A stretch of DNA of 64,000 bases from Mycobacterium basiliense (GTDB lineage Bacteria; Actinomycetota; Actinomycetes; Mycobacteriales; Mycobacteriaceae), in contig NZ_LR130759.1 in assembly GCF_900292015.1 (NCBI RefSeq), positions 2,170,001 to 2,234,000 on the forward strand, in the 5' to 3' direction. The notes under the pieces are model-generated. The model searched no databases. It saw only the letters and a program-made list of their open reading frames with translations, and had not been told where the DNA came from. Made by a program: the position numbers and the translations under genes. The stretch's first letter is position 1, and every line of letters starts with the position of its first letter. Positions 28,217-37,519 of the stretch are shown piece after piece.

Positions 28217-29795
28217 TCGGCTTGGTCAAAGTGAACTCATCGACCACGCTGACTGCCCCGTAGTTCCCGGTCACGGCGTAGTGTGTCGCTCTGATCGACG
28301 TATCGCCACCCGGTTGACCAGGGTCGACGTCAAAAGCCGCAAAACCGTAGGGGTTCCGGCGGTCTCGAAACGCCGACCACGGTGCCTGCTCGGTCACGTA
28401 TATCGGCTTCTTATAGCCCAATGCGGGATCGTAGGCGCCTACCGCCATCAAGACGCGGCACTGGGGTTCGGGGAAGAACAGCGCGTTGCTGGGCAGGGAA
28501 GTGCCACCTCCGCCGATGACCAGGTGAACCGTTCCCCGTGTCGCGTCGATGACGTCGGTGCGGGTGTCCACGGGTATGGGCGTTCGAGTGTCGCTATCCA
28601 GTTCCCCGCGCAGCGGATGCGACCGTTCGTAGTGGTGTTCATGTCCGCACAACACCAGGTCGACCTGGTACTTGTCGAACAGTGGCAGCCACTCCTGTCG
28701 AATTCCCAAATCGGCACCGTTGAATCGGTCGGCCGTCGAGATGGCCGTCTGATGCATGCACACGACCAACCAGTCGATCGTCGAATCGTTGCGTGCGTCG
28801 GCGAGTTCGGTTTGCAACCAACGCTTTTGCTCTCCGCCCGAATAGTCGTGCACATAGGAGTTGCCGCCATCTTGAAAACACACGTCGTCGTTGCTCAGGG
28901 TGATCACTCGCACCGAGCCGGCGGTGAAGGAATACCACAGGCCATGGAATTGTTGGCTGGACCCGGAATCGGGTACCGCGAAATAGGTTTGAAAGGCGCT
29001 GTACCCGATTGGCCCATTGCCAAATTCGTTCTCGTGGTTGCCGGGCGCGGGCATCCATGGGCGGTAACGAGCCGAGCGACTGTTGGTTTCGAACCAATCC
29101 GACCAGGTTCGGACGCGGTCTCGGGCCATGTTGGCGTAGCACAGGTCGCCGTTGACCAGGTTGAACAATGGTGTCATACGCTCGATCGCGAGAGTGATAT
29201 CGCCGGCCGCGGGCGTCCCGACGTTGTCGCTGACGTAGCGACCGTCGACCAATCTGCCCAGTGTCGGCGTGCCTTGGTCGCCGAAGCTGGTGAACCGCAG
29301 CGGTTTTCGTCCTGATGGCGCTGTTCGCACGGTACCCAATTGTGGGTCGGTGCCGTCATGCACCGCGGCATAGACGTAGTCGGTGTCCGCGGTCAGCTTG
29401 GTCAGTCGGGCGTGGTTGACGCGAACTTCGATGTTGGACTTGGCGTCTCGGTAGGTTCGGGTCTCGGCTGCCACAACACTGCCGAAGCCGGAAGTCGGGG
29501 TGCCGAACATCACACGCGGATTGCGGACGGCCTGCATGGTCTGCCACGACACCACCACCTCGGTGGCAGCGTTCTTGCCGAATTGTAAATGCAGGCCACC
29601 AACCGGTGGTGCGCCGCTGCCATCGGGCTGATACCAGACACCCGGGCCGATGTGCGGCGAGCGCACAAACGCTGCGCCCCCCGCCCCGACGCCAGCACCG
29701 ATGACCGCCGAAGCCGCACTGGTCGTCAGCAACCTGCGCCGGCTGATACCCGCGGACGGCGGCTGCCTGGGGCGCTTCCGGCCGTCGTCGCTCAC
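28203..29795 (-). CDS. Tat-exported purple acid phosphatase-like metallophosphatase
   Basis: The 530-residue protein starts with a twin-arginine signal (GISRRRLLTTSAASAVIGAG), then a fibronectin-like N-terminal domain (LHLQFGKNAATEVVVSWQT) and a calcineurin-like core: FTSFGDQG, GDLCYANMA, PAPGNHENE, VCMHQ and LCGHEHHYERSHP, the metal ligands of purple acid phosphatases. GTG 29795 gives the Tat signal and matches Rv2577 in length; the frame runs another 390 codons upstream through an unrelated region. It probably hydrolyses phosphate esters outside the cytoplasm. Confidence 0.92.
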   Translation of the reverse strand: MSDDGRKRPRQPPSAGISRRRLLTTSAASAVIGAGVGAGGAAFVRSPHIGPGVWYQPDGSGAPPVGGLHLQFGKNAATEVVVSWQTMQAVRNPRVMFGTPTSGFGSVVAAETRTYRDAKSNIEVRVNHARLTKLTADTDYVYAAVHDGTDPQLGTVRTAPSGRKPLRFTSFGDQGTPTLGRLVDGRYVSDNVGTPAAGDITLAIERMTPLFNLVNGDLCYANMARDRVRTWSDWFETNSRSARYRPWMPAPGNHENEFGNGPIGYSAFQTYFAVPDSGSSQQFHGLWYSFTAGSVRVITLSNDDVCFQDGGNSYVHDYSGGEQKRWLQTELADARNDSTIDWLVVCMHQTAISTADRFNGADLGIRQEWLPLFDKYQVDLVLCGHEHHYERSHPLRGELDSDTRTPIPVDTRTDVIDATRGTVHLVIGGGGTSLPSNALFFPEPQCRVLMAVGAYDPALGYKKPIYVTEQAPWSAFRDRRNPYGFAAFDVDPGQPGGDTSIRATHYAVTGNYGAVSVVDEFTLTKPIRTG

Positions 29796-29836
29796 CCTTG
29801 CTTCATACCTCAGACGGGAGAACGCCGCGAGGCGGC

Positions 29837-30682
29837 TCAGTGCCGGTGCGCCTCGAGTAGCGCGGCTTGGCCGGTGGACATCGGTTCCGCCGCCAACCAC
29901 CGGCGGGTCGCCGCGTGGGAGCGCTCGATGAGCGTTGCCGCCTGCGAGAAGTCGGCCCCGGAAATGGCGACCGGGCACAGCGGTCTGATGACGCGCAAAT
30001 CCACCGTCCGTTCGAAGCGCTCGATGTCGACGGCGAGGCGATGGTTCACCGCCAACGATATGGCGTGCAAGACCATCGTCACGGCCGAAGGCGGGGTGCT
30101 CGGCAGGGCGCAGGAATAGCCGGTGGGCAGCACCCAGACCCGGTCGGCGCCGAGGGCGACGGCATGGGAAACGGGGGTGTTGTTGACCACACCGCCATCC
30201 ATGAGATCGCGTCCATCGATGTTGACCGGCGGAAATATGCCCGGGATGGCCGCACTTGCCGCTATCGCATCGACCGCGTTTCCTGACGACAGCAAGACAT
30301 CGGCGCCCCAGATCACGTCGGTGGCCACCACGTGCAGCGGAATCGGGGCATCCTCGAGCCGGACGAAACCGAGCTCGGTGCTCAGGATGCGTCGCAGGCC
30401 CTCGCTGGGGACCATGTGCTGGCGGCGTCCCATGAAGCCAAGCAGCCCGACGACCGGGCGGGTGGGGAAGACCTGTCTGCGGGACAGCGACCGCCACAGG
30501 TCGGCCAGCGCACGAATTCCGGTCGCGTCGGGCCGTGCGGCGATCCACGCGCCGTTGAGGGAGCCAACGGAGGTGCCGACGATCAAGTCCGGTGCTACGC
30601 CTTCCTCGACCAGGGCCTGCAACATGCCCACTTGGATCGCTCCTAGGCTCGCGCCGCCGGACAACACGAAGGCTGTGGTCAC
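29837..30682 (-). CDS. Patatin-like phospholipase
   Basis: This 281-residue protein has the patatin hydrolase features: oxyanion motif SGGASLGAIQVG (residues 8-19), nucleophile elbow GTSVGS (about 36-41), and the catalytic aspartate in DGGVVNNTPV (about 165-174). It is predicted to be a cytoplasmic or membrane-associated lipid acyl hydrolase. GTG 30682 has AGGA 11 bases upstream. I recall no such gene between Rv2577 and Rv2576c in H37Rv; the local patatin Rv2565 is a longer protein and is missing from its usual place here. Confidence 0.85.
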   Translation of the reverse strand: MTTAFVLSGGASLGAIQVGMLQALVEEGVAPDLIVGTSVGSLNGAWIAARPDATGIRALADLWRSLSRRQVFPTRPVVGLLGFMGRRQHMVPSEGLRRILSTELGFVRLEDAPIPLHVVATDVIWGADVLLSSGNAVDAIAASAAIPGIFPPVNIDGRDLMDGGVVNNTPVSHAVALGADRVWVLPTGYSCALPSTPPSAVTMVLHAISLAVNHRLAVDIERFERTVDLRVIRPLCPVAISGADFSQAATLIERSHAATRRWLAAEPMSTGQAALLEAHRH

Positions 30683-30785
30683 AGCTGGATCCTAAGACTT
30701 CTTGCCGACTTTTTGGCGCCGCGGCGAAGCGCTCTGCGCATCCCAAAACCGAATGGTGAGTGTCGAATCCGGTAGCGTTTTCGGC

Positions 30786-31229
30786 ATGACGAACGTGCGA
30801 AAACTGGTCAGCGCGGTCTCGCCGAGAGGCCGTGCGGCATTGGCGGTCGCGGCACTGGGAATAGCGGGAACAGCCGTCCCACCCGCGCTCGCACGCGCCG
30901 ATCCGGCGGGGCATCAGGTGACTTACACCATCACAACCACCAGCGATCTGACGGCCAACGTTCAATACATGAACACCGATCCGCCGAGTCAGGCCGCTTT
31001 TAATGCCGACTCATCGAAATACCTGAACTCGGTGCGTACCCCTATCGCCGGCGGGGAGCCGCTGGTCTATACGACCACGCTAGAAGACCCGAACCAGTGG
31101 GCCATCGTCACTGCCAGCGGCGGCCTGCGGATCAACCCCGAGTTTCACTGTGAGATCGCCATCGATGGGCAGGTAGTGGTATCGCAGAACGGCGGCAGCG
31201 GCGTTTCCTGCTCGACGCGGCCCTGGTAG
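30786..31229 (+). CDS. Secreted MmpS-like protein
   Basis: The 147-residue protein has an N-terminal signal or anchor (about residues 13-37, ending ALARA) and a small beta domain with TYTITTTSDLTANVQYMNTD and a C-terminal FHCEIAIDGQVVVSQN...VSC pattern similar to the MmpS fold, with two cysteines. No mmpL gene is adjacent. ATG 30786 is chosen because the frame upstream is unlikely coding and the signal follows directly. It corresponds to Rv2576c. Role is unknown. Confidence 0.75.
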   Translation: MTNVRKLVSAVSPRGRAALAVAALGIAGTAVPPALARADPAGHQVTYTITTTSDLTANVQYMNTDPPSQAAFNADSSKYLNSVRTPIAGGEPLVYTTTLEDPNQWAIVTASGGLRINPEFHCEIAIDGQVVVSQNGGSGVSCSTRPW

Positions 31230-31253
31230 CCAAGCAGCCGGTCAACCGGGGCG

Positions 31254-32138
31254 CTATCCCAGGCTGGCGGCGGTGAAGGTATCGCATTTGTTGGGATCGC
31301 CGGTTTGGTAGCCGATGGTGAACCATTTCTGCCGTTGCGTGGCCGAGCCGTGGGTCCAGGTTTCGGGGTTGGTGCGTCCGGTTACCTGTTGCTGGATGCG
31401 ATCATCGCCGACCGAGGCCGCCGCTGAGAGCGCGTCTTGGATGTCCTTGTCGCTGAGCGGTTCCAGGTAGGGCACCCCGGTGCTTTCTTGTCTGACGGTG
31501 GAGGCGTAGTGCGCCCACACCCCTGCGTAACAGTCGGCCTGCAACTCGGTGCGCACCCCGTTGCCCCCGGCGCCCTGGGCGCCCTGCTGGGCGCGGCCAA
31601 GCACCCCCAAGAGGTTTTGGACGTGATGGCCGTACTCGTGGGCCACTACGTATTCCTCGGCGAACGGTCCACCGCTGGAACCGAATTGGGTGACGAGCAC
31701 CTGGAAGAAGTCGGTGTCGAAATAGGCGGTCTTGTCCACCGGGCAGTAGAAGGGGCCGACGTCGCTGCTGGCCGGCCCGCAGCCGGTGCTGACCTGGCCA
31801 CTAAACAGCCGCAAGTGCGGGCGCGTGTACCGGCCGGGCAGGAGTTGCTTCCAGACCGCGTCCAGGGAGTTGCCGGTGGCCACCACTCGGCACTGCACGT
31901 ACTTGTTGGCGTCGGCGCCGGTCTTGCATTGACTCAGGTCGAACCCGGGTGCGATCACGTCGCCGCTCTCGACCGGAGCCTGGCTCAGTACGCCACCTGG
32001 ATCGACCCCGAGGAACAGGGCGACCACCACGAGCAGCAGCCCGCCGACACCCCCACCGATCGCCATCCGCCCGACCCCCCCGCCGCCGGAGGATGAGGCG
32101 GTGCTGGTGTCGATTTGCATTCCCTCGTTGAAGGTCAT
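31254..32138 (-). CDS. Membrane-anchored neutral zinc metallopeptidase (YpfJ family)
   Basis: The 294-residue protein begins MTFNEGMQIDTSTASS, has one membrane segment (about residues 27-46) after a Gly-rich stretch, and an external domain with the zinc motif HEYGHHVQNLLG near residue 166, followed by ELQADCYAGVWAH, which supplies the third ligand. GGGAGG precedes ATG 32138. It corresponds to Rv2575. Substrate is unknown. Confidence 0.88.
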   Translation of the reverse strand: MTFNEGMQIDTSTASSSGGGGVGRMAIGGGVGGLLLVVVALFLGVDPGGVLSQAPVESGDVIAPGFDLSQCKTGADANKYVQCRVVATGNSLDAVWKQLLPGRYTRPHLRLFSGQVSTGCGPASSDVGPFYCPVDKTAYFDTDFFQVLVTQFGSSGGPFAEEYVVAHEYGHHVQNLLGVLGRAQQGAQGAGGNGVRTELQADCYAGVWAHYASTVRQESTGVPYLEPLSDKDIQDALSAAASVGDDRIQQQVTGRTNPETWTHGSATQRQKWFTIGYQTGDPNKCDTFTAASLG

Positions 32139-32316
32139 CGCACCCTCCCGAAATCTGGCACTGCAACGGCTGCTCCGGCCGAACCAGCCTAACGCCGCGC
32201 CGTGGTCACGGACCGCCCAGCCGCGCCGCAGCTGCGCGCTGGGGGTGATGGTGCAGGTCGGCGAGCAGCCGCGCGTTCTAGGTTCGACCGAAATACGCTG
32301 GGACTGCACTGTTTAA

Positions 32317-32660
32317 CACGTGCTCTACGATTGGAACGACGACCTCGCGAGGAAGATCCTGGCCACCGTTCACCAGGCGCGAAACCTGGCGCCGAGCTAT
32401 TCGTCATCGACGCGGTGGTGGAGCACGGTAACACCCCTGGGTTCGCGAAGCTCCTAGACCTCGAGATGCTGGTTTTCTATGACGGAGGCCGCGAGCGCAC
32501 CCTCGCCGCTATCGAGCAGCTTCTTGCGGTGACCGGCTTCCGGTCGGTCGGCGTCGTGCCCACGCACTCGCTCATGCACGTCATCGAGGCCGAGCGGGTG
32601 TCGGCCGTGGGGCTATGGCTGCTGCGACGTGGCGTACTGGGCGTCGGTGTAGCTGCGTAG
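32317..32660 (+). pseudogene. Frameshifted remnant of a SAM-dependent O-methyltransferase
   Basis: The 474-base gap between the metallopeptidase and the SRPBCC gene holds the C-terminal part of a Methyltransf_2-type protein in two frames. HVLYDWNDDLARKILATVHQA matches the family's HDWxDexxxxIL motif and starts at 32317; after a frame change GAELFVIDAVVEHGN, KLLDLEMLVFYDGGRER and FRSVGVVPTHSLMHVIEA follow to about 32596. A further frame change just upstream (TTTAA before CAC) fits the same reading. The rest of the gene is gone, so it is non-functional. Confidence 0.7.
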
Positions 32661-33128
32661 CTTGCGCAGAAAACGCCGCAGCCCCAGGTTGAGCAGCGGG
32701 CCGAACAACACCATCCCCAGTCGTGCCGGTCCGGCGGGCCTTTGCGCCATGGTCCAGGTCAGCCGGCAGCCACCGGGGATGACCTCGATCCGGTAGTCCT
32801 CCGCGAACGCTGCCACGGCTTGCGTTGAGCATTCATTGAATCGAAATGCCATGCGGGTGAACGGCTCCCAACAAAAGAACTCCTCGTTGCCGACCAGGCC
32901 CCCACGCATGTCGACCGTGCGAGTGGTACCCACGCCGTGCGGCTCCGCGCTGGTCCAGGTCACCTTCTTGATCACCGACGCCCACCGCGGCCAGGCTTCC
33001 GCGTCGCAGAGCACTTCGAACAGCTGCTCGGGCGTGATCGCCAGATCGACACTGTTGCGAAAGAGGAAGGGCGCTTGACCAGAATCCGGGTCGACGAAGC
33101 TCAGGTCGACACGCTCGCAGGGAAACAT
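32613..33128 (-). CDS. SRPBCC (START-like) family protein
   Basis: The 171-residue protein has the polyketide-cyclase/START pattern: an N-terminal ITPEQLFEVLCDAEAWPRWAS, a beta-rich middle with TRTVDMRGG and RMAFRFNECS, and a C-terminal helix (LLNLGLRRFLRKLRSY). Such folds bind lipids or other hydrophobic ligands; the ligand is unknown. It corresponds to Rv2574. Its 3' end overlaps the open tail of the methyltransferase remnant on the other strand. Confidence 0.8.
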   Translation of the reverse strand: MFPCERVDLSFVDPDSGQAPFLFRNSVDLAITPEQLFEVLCDAEAWPRWASVIKKVTWTSAEPHGVGTTRTVDMRGGLVGNEEFFCWEPFTRMAFRFNECSTQAVAAFAEDYRIEVIPGGCRLTWTMAQRPAGPARLGMVLFGPLLNLGLRRFLRKLRSYTDAQYATSQQP

Positions 33129-33177
33129 GGGTTAGACACTAGCGACAACGGCGCGCCGTCAAAGCGGTAGCGGCCGG

Positions 33178-34125
33178 TCAGCCGGGACCGTCGCTGGCCG
33201 CGGCCAGCAGCGGCACCAGCACATCGCTGATCGGGGTGGCTAGGCCGTGGGCCCGGGCCTTGCGGATGATCACGCCGTTGCGCAGGTCCCACTCCAGTCG
33301 CCGGCGGGCTTCCCGGTCGGCCAGGATCGAGGTTCCCATGTCTTCGGGCGCTACCCGGAAAAGATCCACCAGCTCCTCGATCAACCCGTCGTCGAGCTGG
33401 GCGCCCTCGGCCCGGGCCACCGCCAGGCATTCGGCGACATAGCGACGCGACAATTCGGCGACGTCGTCACGACGAAACATTCCAGACCGCCGCCCCGACA
33501 ACGCCATCAATCCCGCCAGCGCATTGAGCACCAGTTTGCGCCAGATGATCGTGGTGAAGTCGGGATTGCAGTCCACCTGACAGCCGGCACCGCGCAATAG
33601 CCGGGCGAGGTTGTCTGCCGCCGGACCGGGGGGCAGCACCAACGCTGCCGTGCCGCGCAATCGCACCCAACCCGCCGGCTGCGTCTCCGCGGAAAACCAC
33701 ACGCTGCCCGGCACCACAGCCGACGACGGACAGTGCGGTTGCACCTGCTCGACCTGCTCCACACCGTTTTGCAGCACCGCGACGATGGTGTGCTCATCGC
33801 ACAGCCGAGTCAGCCAGCGGTGCGCGGCGTCGGTTTGGGTGGCTTTGACCGCCAATATCAGCACCTGCACCGGTCCGGTCACCTCGGCGGGGTTGGTGTA
33901 CACCGGACCCGGTACCACGATCGGCTCGGCGCCGTCGGGCCGCAGTTCGATGCCGTCCCGCGGAGTGTGCCCGCACAGCAACACCCGGTGGCCGGCCGCG
34001 TGCAACAGCGCGGCGACCGTGGTGCCAACGGCGCCGGGGCCAACGAGTGCGATTGTCGGGGCGATGCAGCCAAAAGTACCGGGTCGGGCAGGCAACCCGT
34101 GCCCCCCTCTAGACTGAGCAGTCAT
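33178..34125 (-). CDS. 2-dehydropantoate 2-reductase-like protein (ApbA/PanE family)
   Basis: The 315-residue protein has a Rossmann motif GPGAVGTTVAALLHAAGH near residue 29, LAVKATQTDAA, LQNGVEQVEQ, and the C-terminal helical domain with IIWRKLVLNALAGLMALSGRR, the KxxxN region of ketopantoate reductases. It may make pantoate for CoA or reduce another 2-oxo acid. ATG 34125 is the first in-frame start and gives about 23 extra residues before the fold. It is divergent from aspS with a 34-base gap and corresponds to Rv2573. Confidence 0.82.
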   Translation of the reverse strand: MTAQSRGGHGLPARPGTFGCIAPTIALVGPGAVGTTVAALLHAAGHRVLLCGHTPRDGIELRPDGAEPIVVPGPVYTNPAEVTGPVQVLILAVKATQTDAAHRWLTRLCDEHTIVAVLQNGVEQVEQVQPHCPSSAVVPGSVWFSAETQPAGWVRLRGTAALVLPPGPAADNLARLLRGAGCQVDCNPDFTTIIWRKLVLNALAGLMALSGRRSGMFRRDDVAELSRRYVAECLAVARAEGAQLDDGLIEELVDLFRVAPEDMGTSILADREARRRLEWDLRNGVIIRKARAHGLATPISDVLVPLLAAASDGPG

Positions 34126-34159
34126 TCAAGGCCACGACGGGCAATGAAGGGGAGTGTTT

Positions 34160-35935
34160 GTGCTGCGCAGCCACGCCGCTGGTGCGTTACGGGATCACGA
34201 CGCCGGGCAGCGGGTGACATTGGCCGGCTGGGTGGCTCGCCGCCGCGACCACGGCGGCGTCATCTTCATCGATCTGCGGGATGCCTCCGGCGTCGCCCAG
34301 GTGGTGTTCCGCGAAACCGAGGTGCTGGCCCAGGCCCACCGGCTACGCGCCGAGTTCTGCGTCACGGTCACCGGGGTTGTCGAGATCCGCCCCGAAGGCA
34401 ACGCTAACACCGAGATCGCCACCGGAGACATCGAGGTCAACGCCTCCTCGCTGACCGTGCTCGGTGAATGCGCGCCGCTGCCGTTTCAGCTCGACGAACC
34501 CGCGGGGGAGGAGTTGCGGTTGAAGTACCGCTACCTCGACCTGCGCCGTGACGGTCCGGGGTCGGCGATTCGGTTGCGTTCCAAGGTCAATGCCGCGGCG
34601 CGTGCGGTGCTCGCCCGACATGATTTCGTAGAGATCGAGACGCCGACCATCACCCGTTCGACCCCGGAAGGGGCACGGGACTTCCTGGTGCCGGCCCGGC
34701 TGCACCCGGGCTCGTTCTATGCGTTGCCGCAAAGCCCGCAGCTGTTCAAACAGTTGCTCATGGTCGCCGGGATGGAGCGCTACTACCAGATCGCGCGCTG
34801 CTACCGCGACGAGGATTTCCGTGCCGACCGGCAGCCGGAATTCACCCAGCTCGACATGGAACTCAGTTTCGTAGATGTCGAGGACATCATCGCGATCTCG
34901 GAGGAAATCCTGACCGCGCTGTGGGCGCTGATCGGCTACCAGATACCCACCCCCATCCCACGAATCAGCTATGCCGAGGCCATGCGCCGGTTCGGCTCCG
35001 ATAAGCCCGACCTGCGGTTCGGACTGGAACTCGTCGAATGCACGGAGTTCTTTGCCGACACCACGTTTCGGGTGTTCCAGGCGCCATATGTCGGTGCGGT
35101 GGTGATGCCCGGCGGTGCCGGACAGCCACGACGCACGCTGGACGGCTGGCAGGAGTGGGCCAAACAACGAGGGCACCGCGGGCTGGCTTACGTGTTGGTC
35201 GGTGATGATGGCGCGTTGGGTGGTCCGGTAGCCAAGAACCTCACGGATCGCGAGCGCGATGGTCTGGCCGCACACGTGGGCGCTAATCCCGGGGACTGCA
35301 TCTTCTTCTCGGCGGGTCCGGTGAAGTCGTCTCGGGCGTTGCTGGGGGCGGCGCGGATCGAGATCGCCAACCGGCTGGGCCTGATCGACCCCGACGAGTG
35401 GGCCTTCGTCTGGGTGGTCGACCCGCCACTGTTCGAGCCCGCCGACGAGGCCACCGCCGCCGGCGATGTGGCGGTCGGCTCGGGAGCATGGACCGCGGTC
35501 CATCACGCGTTCACCGCACCCAAGCCACAGGATGAGGACCGTATCGAAGCAGACCCGGGCAGCGTGTTGGCCGACGCCTACGACATCGTCTGCAATGGCC
35601 ACGAGATTGGCGGCGGCTCGATCCGTATCCACCGCCGCGACATCCAGGAGCGGGTCTTCGCGGTGATGGGTCTGAACAAGGCCGAGGCAGAAGAGAAATT
35701 CGGATTTCTCCTGGAGGCGTTCATGTTTGGCGCACCGCCACACGGCGGCATCGCGTTCGGATGGGATCGGACCAATGCGCTGCTGGCCGGGGCCGATTCG
35801 ATCCGTGAGGTGATCGCCTTCCCCAAGACGGGTGGCGGCGTCGACCCACTGACCGAGGCGCCCGCACCGATCACCGCCCAACAACGCAAGGAATCCGGAC
35901 TAGATGCCAAGCCCACACGCGTTGATGGGGCATGA
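34160..35935 (+). CDS. aspS: Aspartyl-tRNA synthetase
   Basis: This 591-residue class II synthetase has an N-terminal OB anticodon-binding domain ([23 protein letters not shown]), motif 2 around [25 protein letters not shown], a bacterial GAD insertion, and motif 3 [16 protein letters not shown] 34160 is chosen over GTG 34154 because AAGGGGAG then lies 7 bases away and the start VLRSHAAG matches M. tuberculosis. Mycobacterial AspRS is regarded as non-discriminating in Gln/Asn tRNA pathways. It corresponds to Rv2572c. Confidence 0.96.
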   Translation: MLRSHAAGALRDHDAGQRVTLAGWVARRRDHGGVIFIDLRDASGVAQVVFRETEVLAQAHRLRAEFCVTVTGVVEIRPEGNANTEIATGDIEVNASSLTVLGECAPLPFQLDEPAGEELRLKYRYLDLRRDGPGSAIRLRSKVNAAARAVLARHDFVEIETPTITRSTPEGARDFLVPARLHPGSFYALPQSPQLFKQLLMVAGMERYYQIARCYRDEDFRADRQPEFTQLDMELSFVDVEDIIAISEEILTALWALIGYQIPTPIPRISYAEAMRRFGSDKPDLRFGLELVECTEFFADTTFRVFQAPYVGAVVMPGGAGQPRRTLDGWQEWAKQRGHRGLAYVLVGDDGALGGPVAKNLTDRERDGLAAHVGANPGDCIFFSAGPVKSSRALLGAARIEIANRLGLIDPDEWAFVWVVDPPLFEPADEATAAGDVAVGSGAWTAVHHAFTAPKPQDEDRIEADPGSVLADAYDIVCNGHEIGGGSIRIHRRDIQERVFAVMGLNKAEAEEKFGFLLEAFMFGAPPHGGIAFGWDRTNALLAGADSIREVIAFPKTGGGVDPLTEAPAPITAQQRKESGLDAKPTRVDGA

Positions 35936-36366
35936 CGCAAGGTATCCCGGACAGCGGAACGATTAAGGCCTTCAACAACGCCATCGTCGATGAATTCCGA
36001 AGCAATGGGGGCAAGGTCGGCGGCCAGTTCGCCGGGGCGGACCTGTTGCTGATTACCACGACCGGTGCCAGGTCCGGGCAGCCACGGCTGTCGCCGCTGG
36101 CGAATTTTCGCATCGACGGAAAGCTGATCATCATCGGATCCTTCGCGGGGGCCGACGTCCACCCGGCGTGGGTACACAATCTGCGGGCCCAACCGCGAGC
36201 GCACGTCGAGGTCGGAGCCGACGCGTTCGAGGTGACCGCGCGCGAGATGCCATCGGCCGAACGCGCCGAGCTGTTCCCCAAAATCACCGCCGCGGCACCG
36301 GGATTCGCCGACTATCAGGCCAAGACCAGCCGGGTCATTCCACTTTTCGAGTTGCGACGCGCCTAG
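35932..36366 (+). CDS. Deazaflavin (F420)-dependent nitroreductase family protein, Ddn-like
   Basis: The 144-residue protein matches the Ddn/FDOR-A family: [33 protein letters not shown] binds the deazaflavin and [19 protein letters not shown] follows, with a C-terminal [17 protein letters not shown]. It probably uses reduced F420 to reduce an unknown substrate. ATG 35932 overlaps the aspS stop as ATGA. I recall no gene between aspS and Rv2571c in H37Rv, so it looks like a lineage-specific addition. Confidence 0.85.
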   Translation: MTQGIPDSGTIKAFNNAIVDEFRSNGGKVGGQFAGADLLLITTTGARSGQPRLSPLANFRIDGKLIIIGSFAGADVHPAWVHNLRAQPRAHVEVGADAFEVTAREMPSAERAELFPKITAAAPGFADYQAKTSRVIPLFELRRA

Positions 36367-36412
36367 CGCTCCCGGCTTGTTGAGAATCACCACGTTGTGT
36401 TGAGTAAGCTGC

Positions 36413-37519
36413 GTGACAAGCGTTTCGCTGCTTACCAGCACCCTTTCCAGAACCAGGGACGGCAGTCGCACGGCGCTGCGGCGCCTGCGCGGGGTGCTCT
36501 TTCCGATCGCCGAGACAGCAACGGCCGCGGGACTGGCCTGGTACCTCGCACACGATGTGATCGGCCATCAGCAGCCGTTCTTCGCGCCGATCGCCGCGGC
36601 GGTCTGCCTGTCGGCCAGCGACGTCCTGCGCACGCAACGCGCCGTGCAGATGATCATCGGGGTCACGTTCGGCATCGGGTTGGGCGCGGCGGTGCAAACG
36701 GTTCTCGGTACCGGAGCGATCGCCATTGCGGTCGCGGTGTTCATTTCGCTGTGCTGTGCGGTGCTGATCGCCAGCGGTTATATCGCGCAGGGATTGATGT
36801 TCTTCAACCAGGTCACCGTCTCTGCGACGCTGGTCATTTCGGTATCGCGCAGCGCCGACGTCGTCGAGCGCCTCGAAGACACCCTCCTCGGCGGAGGCCT
36901 GGCCATCGTGTTCGCCGCGTTGCTCTTCCCGGGAAATCCGTTGAAAGTGCTCCGCCACGCCCGTGCCAACGTGTTGGCGGCCGTGCGTGACCTCCTGGTC
37001 GATACCGCGGACGTGATCGGTGGCCGCGCCACGGCCGCCGATTGGCCGCTACGCGACGTCGACCGAGTGCACGGACAACTGGGGGCGCTCATCCAGGCCC
37101 GAGTCTCCGCCCGGCAGACGTTGCTGGCTCCGCGCAGATGGGGTGTGCGCGCCAGTGCCCGACGCGCCGAGCAGCAGACCGTGCGCGTCGGGCTGTTCGC
37201 CGAGTCGGCCTTGCACCTGTCGCGTGTCGCGACCGCTGTCCGCGAGGTCGGTGGTCGGCTTCCGCCACCCGTGCCCGCAGCCATCGCGGACCTCGCCGCT
37301 GCGGCGACCGTTGCCGAAACGGACCTCTCAGCATCGGCCGCGCACATCGCGGCCGCGCGCGCCTGCGCAGCGGCGTTGGATGCGGCCGCCAGTAGCAAAA
37401 CGGATTGGCAGCTGGCCAGCGCCGTGCAGGCCTGCGTCGATGACTTGCAACAGGCCATCGATCTCGAGCCGTGCCCGCCGAGCGGTTGCGTTTGGCGGTG
37501 CGGTAAGCAGGCCCCATGA
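36413..37519 (+). CDS. FUSC-like membrane protein, first of a tandem pair
   Basis: The 368-residue protein starts GTG 36413 (TSVSLLTSTLSRTRDGS). It has four to six N-terminal membrane segments (about residues 28-180, with WYLAHDVIGHQQPFFAPIAA and NQVTVSATLVISVS) and a long helical, Ala-rich cytoplasmic C-terminal half. This fits the fusaric-acid/aromatic-acid exporter-like families. It is clearly paralogous to the next gene and overlaps it by 4 bases (ATGA). The C-terminus (CPPSGCVWRCGKQAP) is unlike the paralogue and may reflect a shifted end. Confidence 0.78.
   Translation: MTSVSLLTSTLSRTRDGSRTALRRLRGVLFPIAETATAAGLAWYLAHDVIGHQQPFFAPIAAAVCLSASDVLRTQRAVQMIIGVTFGIGLGAAVQTVLGTGAIAIAVAVFISLCCAVLIASGYIAQGLMFFNQVTVSATLVISVSRSADVVERLEDTLLGGGLAIVFAALLFPGNPLKVLRHARANVLAAVRDLLVDTADVIGGRATAADWPLRDVDRVHGQLGALIQARVSARQTLLAPRRWGVRASARRAEQQTVRVGLFAESALHLSRVATAVREVGGRLPPPVPAAIADLAAAATVAETDLSASAAHIAAARACAAALDAAASSKTDWQLASAVQACVDDLQQAIDLEPCPPSGCVWRCGKQAP

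Noticed and set aside
29796..30965. 390-codon upstream extension of the metallophosphatase frame
   Set aside because: It overlaps the patatin gene on the same strand in another frame, and the Tat signal begins at GTG 29795.
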